A stretch of DNA of 64,000 bases from Microbacterium aurum (GTDB taxonomy: Bacteria > Actinomycetota > Actinomycetes > Actinomycetales > Microbacteriaceae), in NCBI RefSeq assembly GCF_016907815.1, contig NZ_JAFBCQ010000001.1, forward strand, positions 2,480,001 through 2,544,000, in the 5' to 3' direction. A program made the position numbers and the translations under genes. The notes beneath the pieces are model-generated. The model had not been told where the DNA came from. It made no database searches and saw only the letters and a program-made list of their open reading frames with translations. Below, piece by piece: positions 63,535 through 64,000 of the stretch (the stretch's first letter is position 1; each line of letters begins with the position of its first letter).

Positions 63535-63657
63535 GAGCGGTCTCCTGCGGTGGATCGGGTCGCCCGCACAGTCGCGGCGATCCTCCGACCCTACCAACGG
63601 GCCGGTGCGGCCGACGGAATGTTAGTGTGCACGAAGAGGGCGCCGAAGGAGCACACC

Positions 63658-64000
63658 ATGTTGCCGGATCTGACGCAGTACATGTGGATCGCCTGGCTCG
63701 TGCTCGCGCTGCTGTTCGTCATCATTGAGCTGCTGACACTCGAGTTCACCTTCCTCATGCTCGCCGCGGGCGCCCTCATCGGCGGCCTCGGCGTCAACCT
63801 CCTCGGCGGTGAGTGGTGGCTGCAGGTGCTCGCCGCTGCGGCCGTGTCGGCGCTGCTGCTATTCACCATCCGCCCGCTGCTGCTGCGCGCCCTGCATCGG
63901 TCCTCGCGGCTGCATCCGACCAACGTCGACGCGCTGTACGGCATGTCCGCGCGCGTGACGTCGCCGTTCGTCGACGGCCGCGGCTCCGTGCGGCTGGACA
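63658..64000 (+). CDS. NfeD-like membrane protein, N-terminal part (runs off the window)
   Basis: The first 114 codons of a membrane protein, open to the window end. AAGGAG lies 7 bases before ATG 63658. Two or three helices are visible (about 9-28, 30-50, 53-75), then RPLLLRALHRSS and the start of a soluble beta domain (DALYGMSARVTSPFVDGRGSVRL) as in NfeD proteins, which partner with SPFH/stomatin proteins. It is divergent from the SDR gene. The 3' part is beyond the window. Confidence 0.85.
   Translation, partial: MLPDLTQYMWIAWLVLALLFVIIELLTLEFTFLMLAAGALIGGLGVNLLGGEWWLQVLAAAAVSALLLFTIRPLLLRALHRSSRLHPTNVDALYGMSARVTSPFVDGRGSVRLD

Overview
The window is gene-dense, very GC-rich, and uses many GTG starts and 4-base ATGA/GTGA gene overlaps. 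Three things point to a high-GC Gram-positive of the family Microbacteriaceae, most likely Microbacterium or a close relative: an actinobacterial (mIHF-type) integration host factor, an ANTAR response regulator of the PdtaR type, and the order pyrR-pyrB-pyrC-carA-carB-pyrF-gmk-rpoZ-metK-priA-fmt-rsmB. The genus is an inference from gene order and protein style, not from a search.

Layout. 1-6421: end of aroC, then aroK, aroB, aroQ, efp and nusB, with a three-gene cell-envelope module (small helical protein, DUF1023-type alpha/beta hydrolase, lipoprotein) inserted between aroB and aroQ. 6491-11508: a SWIM/SNF2 helicase and a metallo-beta-lactamase/Rieske fusion protein. 11583-11750: an intergenic repeat and a PyrR-binding RNA hairpin. 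11751-20390: the complete de novo UMP operon pyrR-pyrB-pyrC-(membrane protein)-carA-carB-pyrF. 20383-27344: an mIHF-guanylate kinase fusion, rpoZ, metK, a helicase-degenerate priA, fmt and rsmB. 27411-34243: rpe, hisE, hisG, hisF, hisI, a Trp-associated membrane protein, trpC, trpB and trpA, with no trpE. 34254-42846: lgt, gltB, gltD, pyk. 42918-51892: tRNA-Leu(CAA), pdtaR-like regulator, a hotdog thioesterase, polA, a DUF885 peptidase-like protein, a luciferase-like monooxygenase, an MFS transporter and an SGNH hydrolase. 52018-53617: a small membrane protein and a second MFS transporter.

53870-58900 stands apart. Its AT content is higher, codon use is less GC-biased and the intergenic DNA is AT-rich. 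It holds a KmtR-like ArsR-family metal sensor with an MFS exporter, facing an overlapping three-gene recombinase operon (tyrosine recombinase, small HTH protein, zinc-ribbon protein with a degenerate recombinase fold). I read this as a small mobile island carrying a metal-efflux cargo; it is the best candidate for an undescribed system here. From 59018 on the chromosome-like composition returns: a DUF222/HNH endonuclease, a 5'-truncated secreted-protein remnant, an AEC transporter, a DUF308 membrane protein, an SDR protein without the usual catalytic Tyr, and the start of an NfeD-like gene.

Across the window many transcription units begin with a TAGNNT hexamer 6-7 bases before the start codon, the arrangement expected of leaderless mRNAs.
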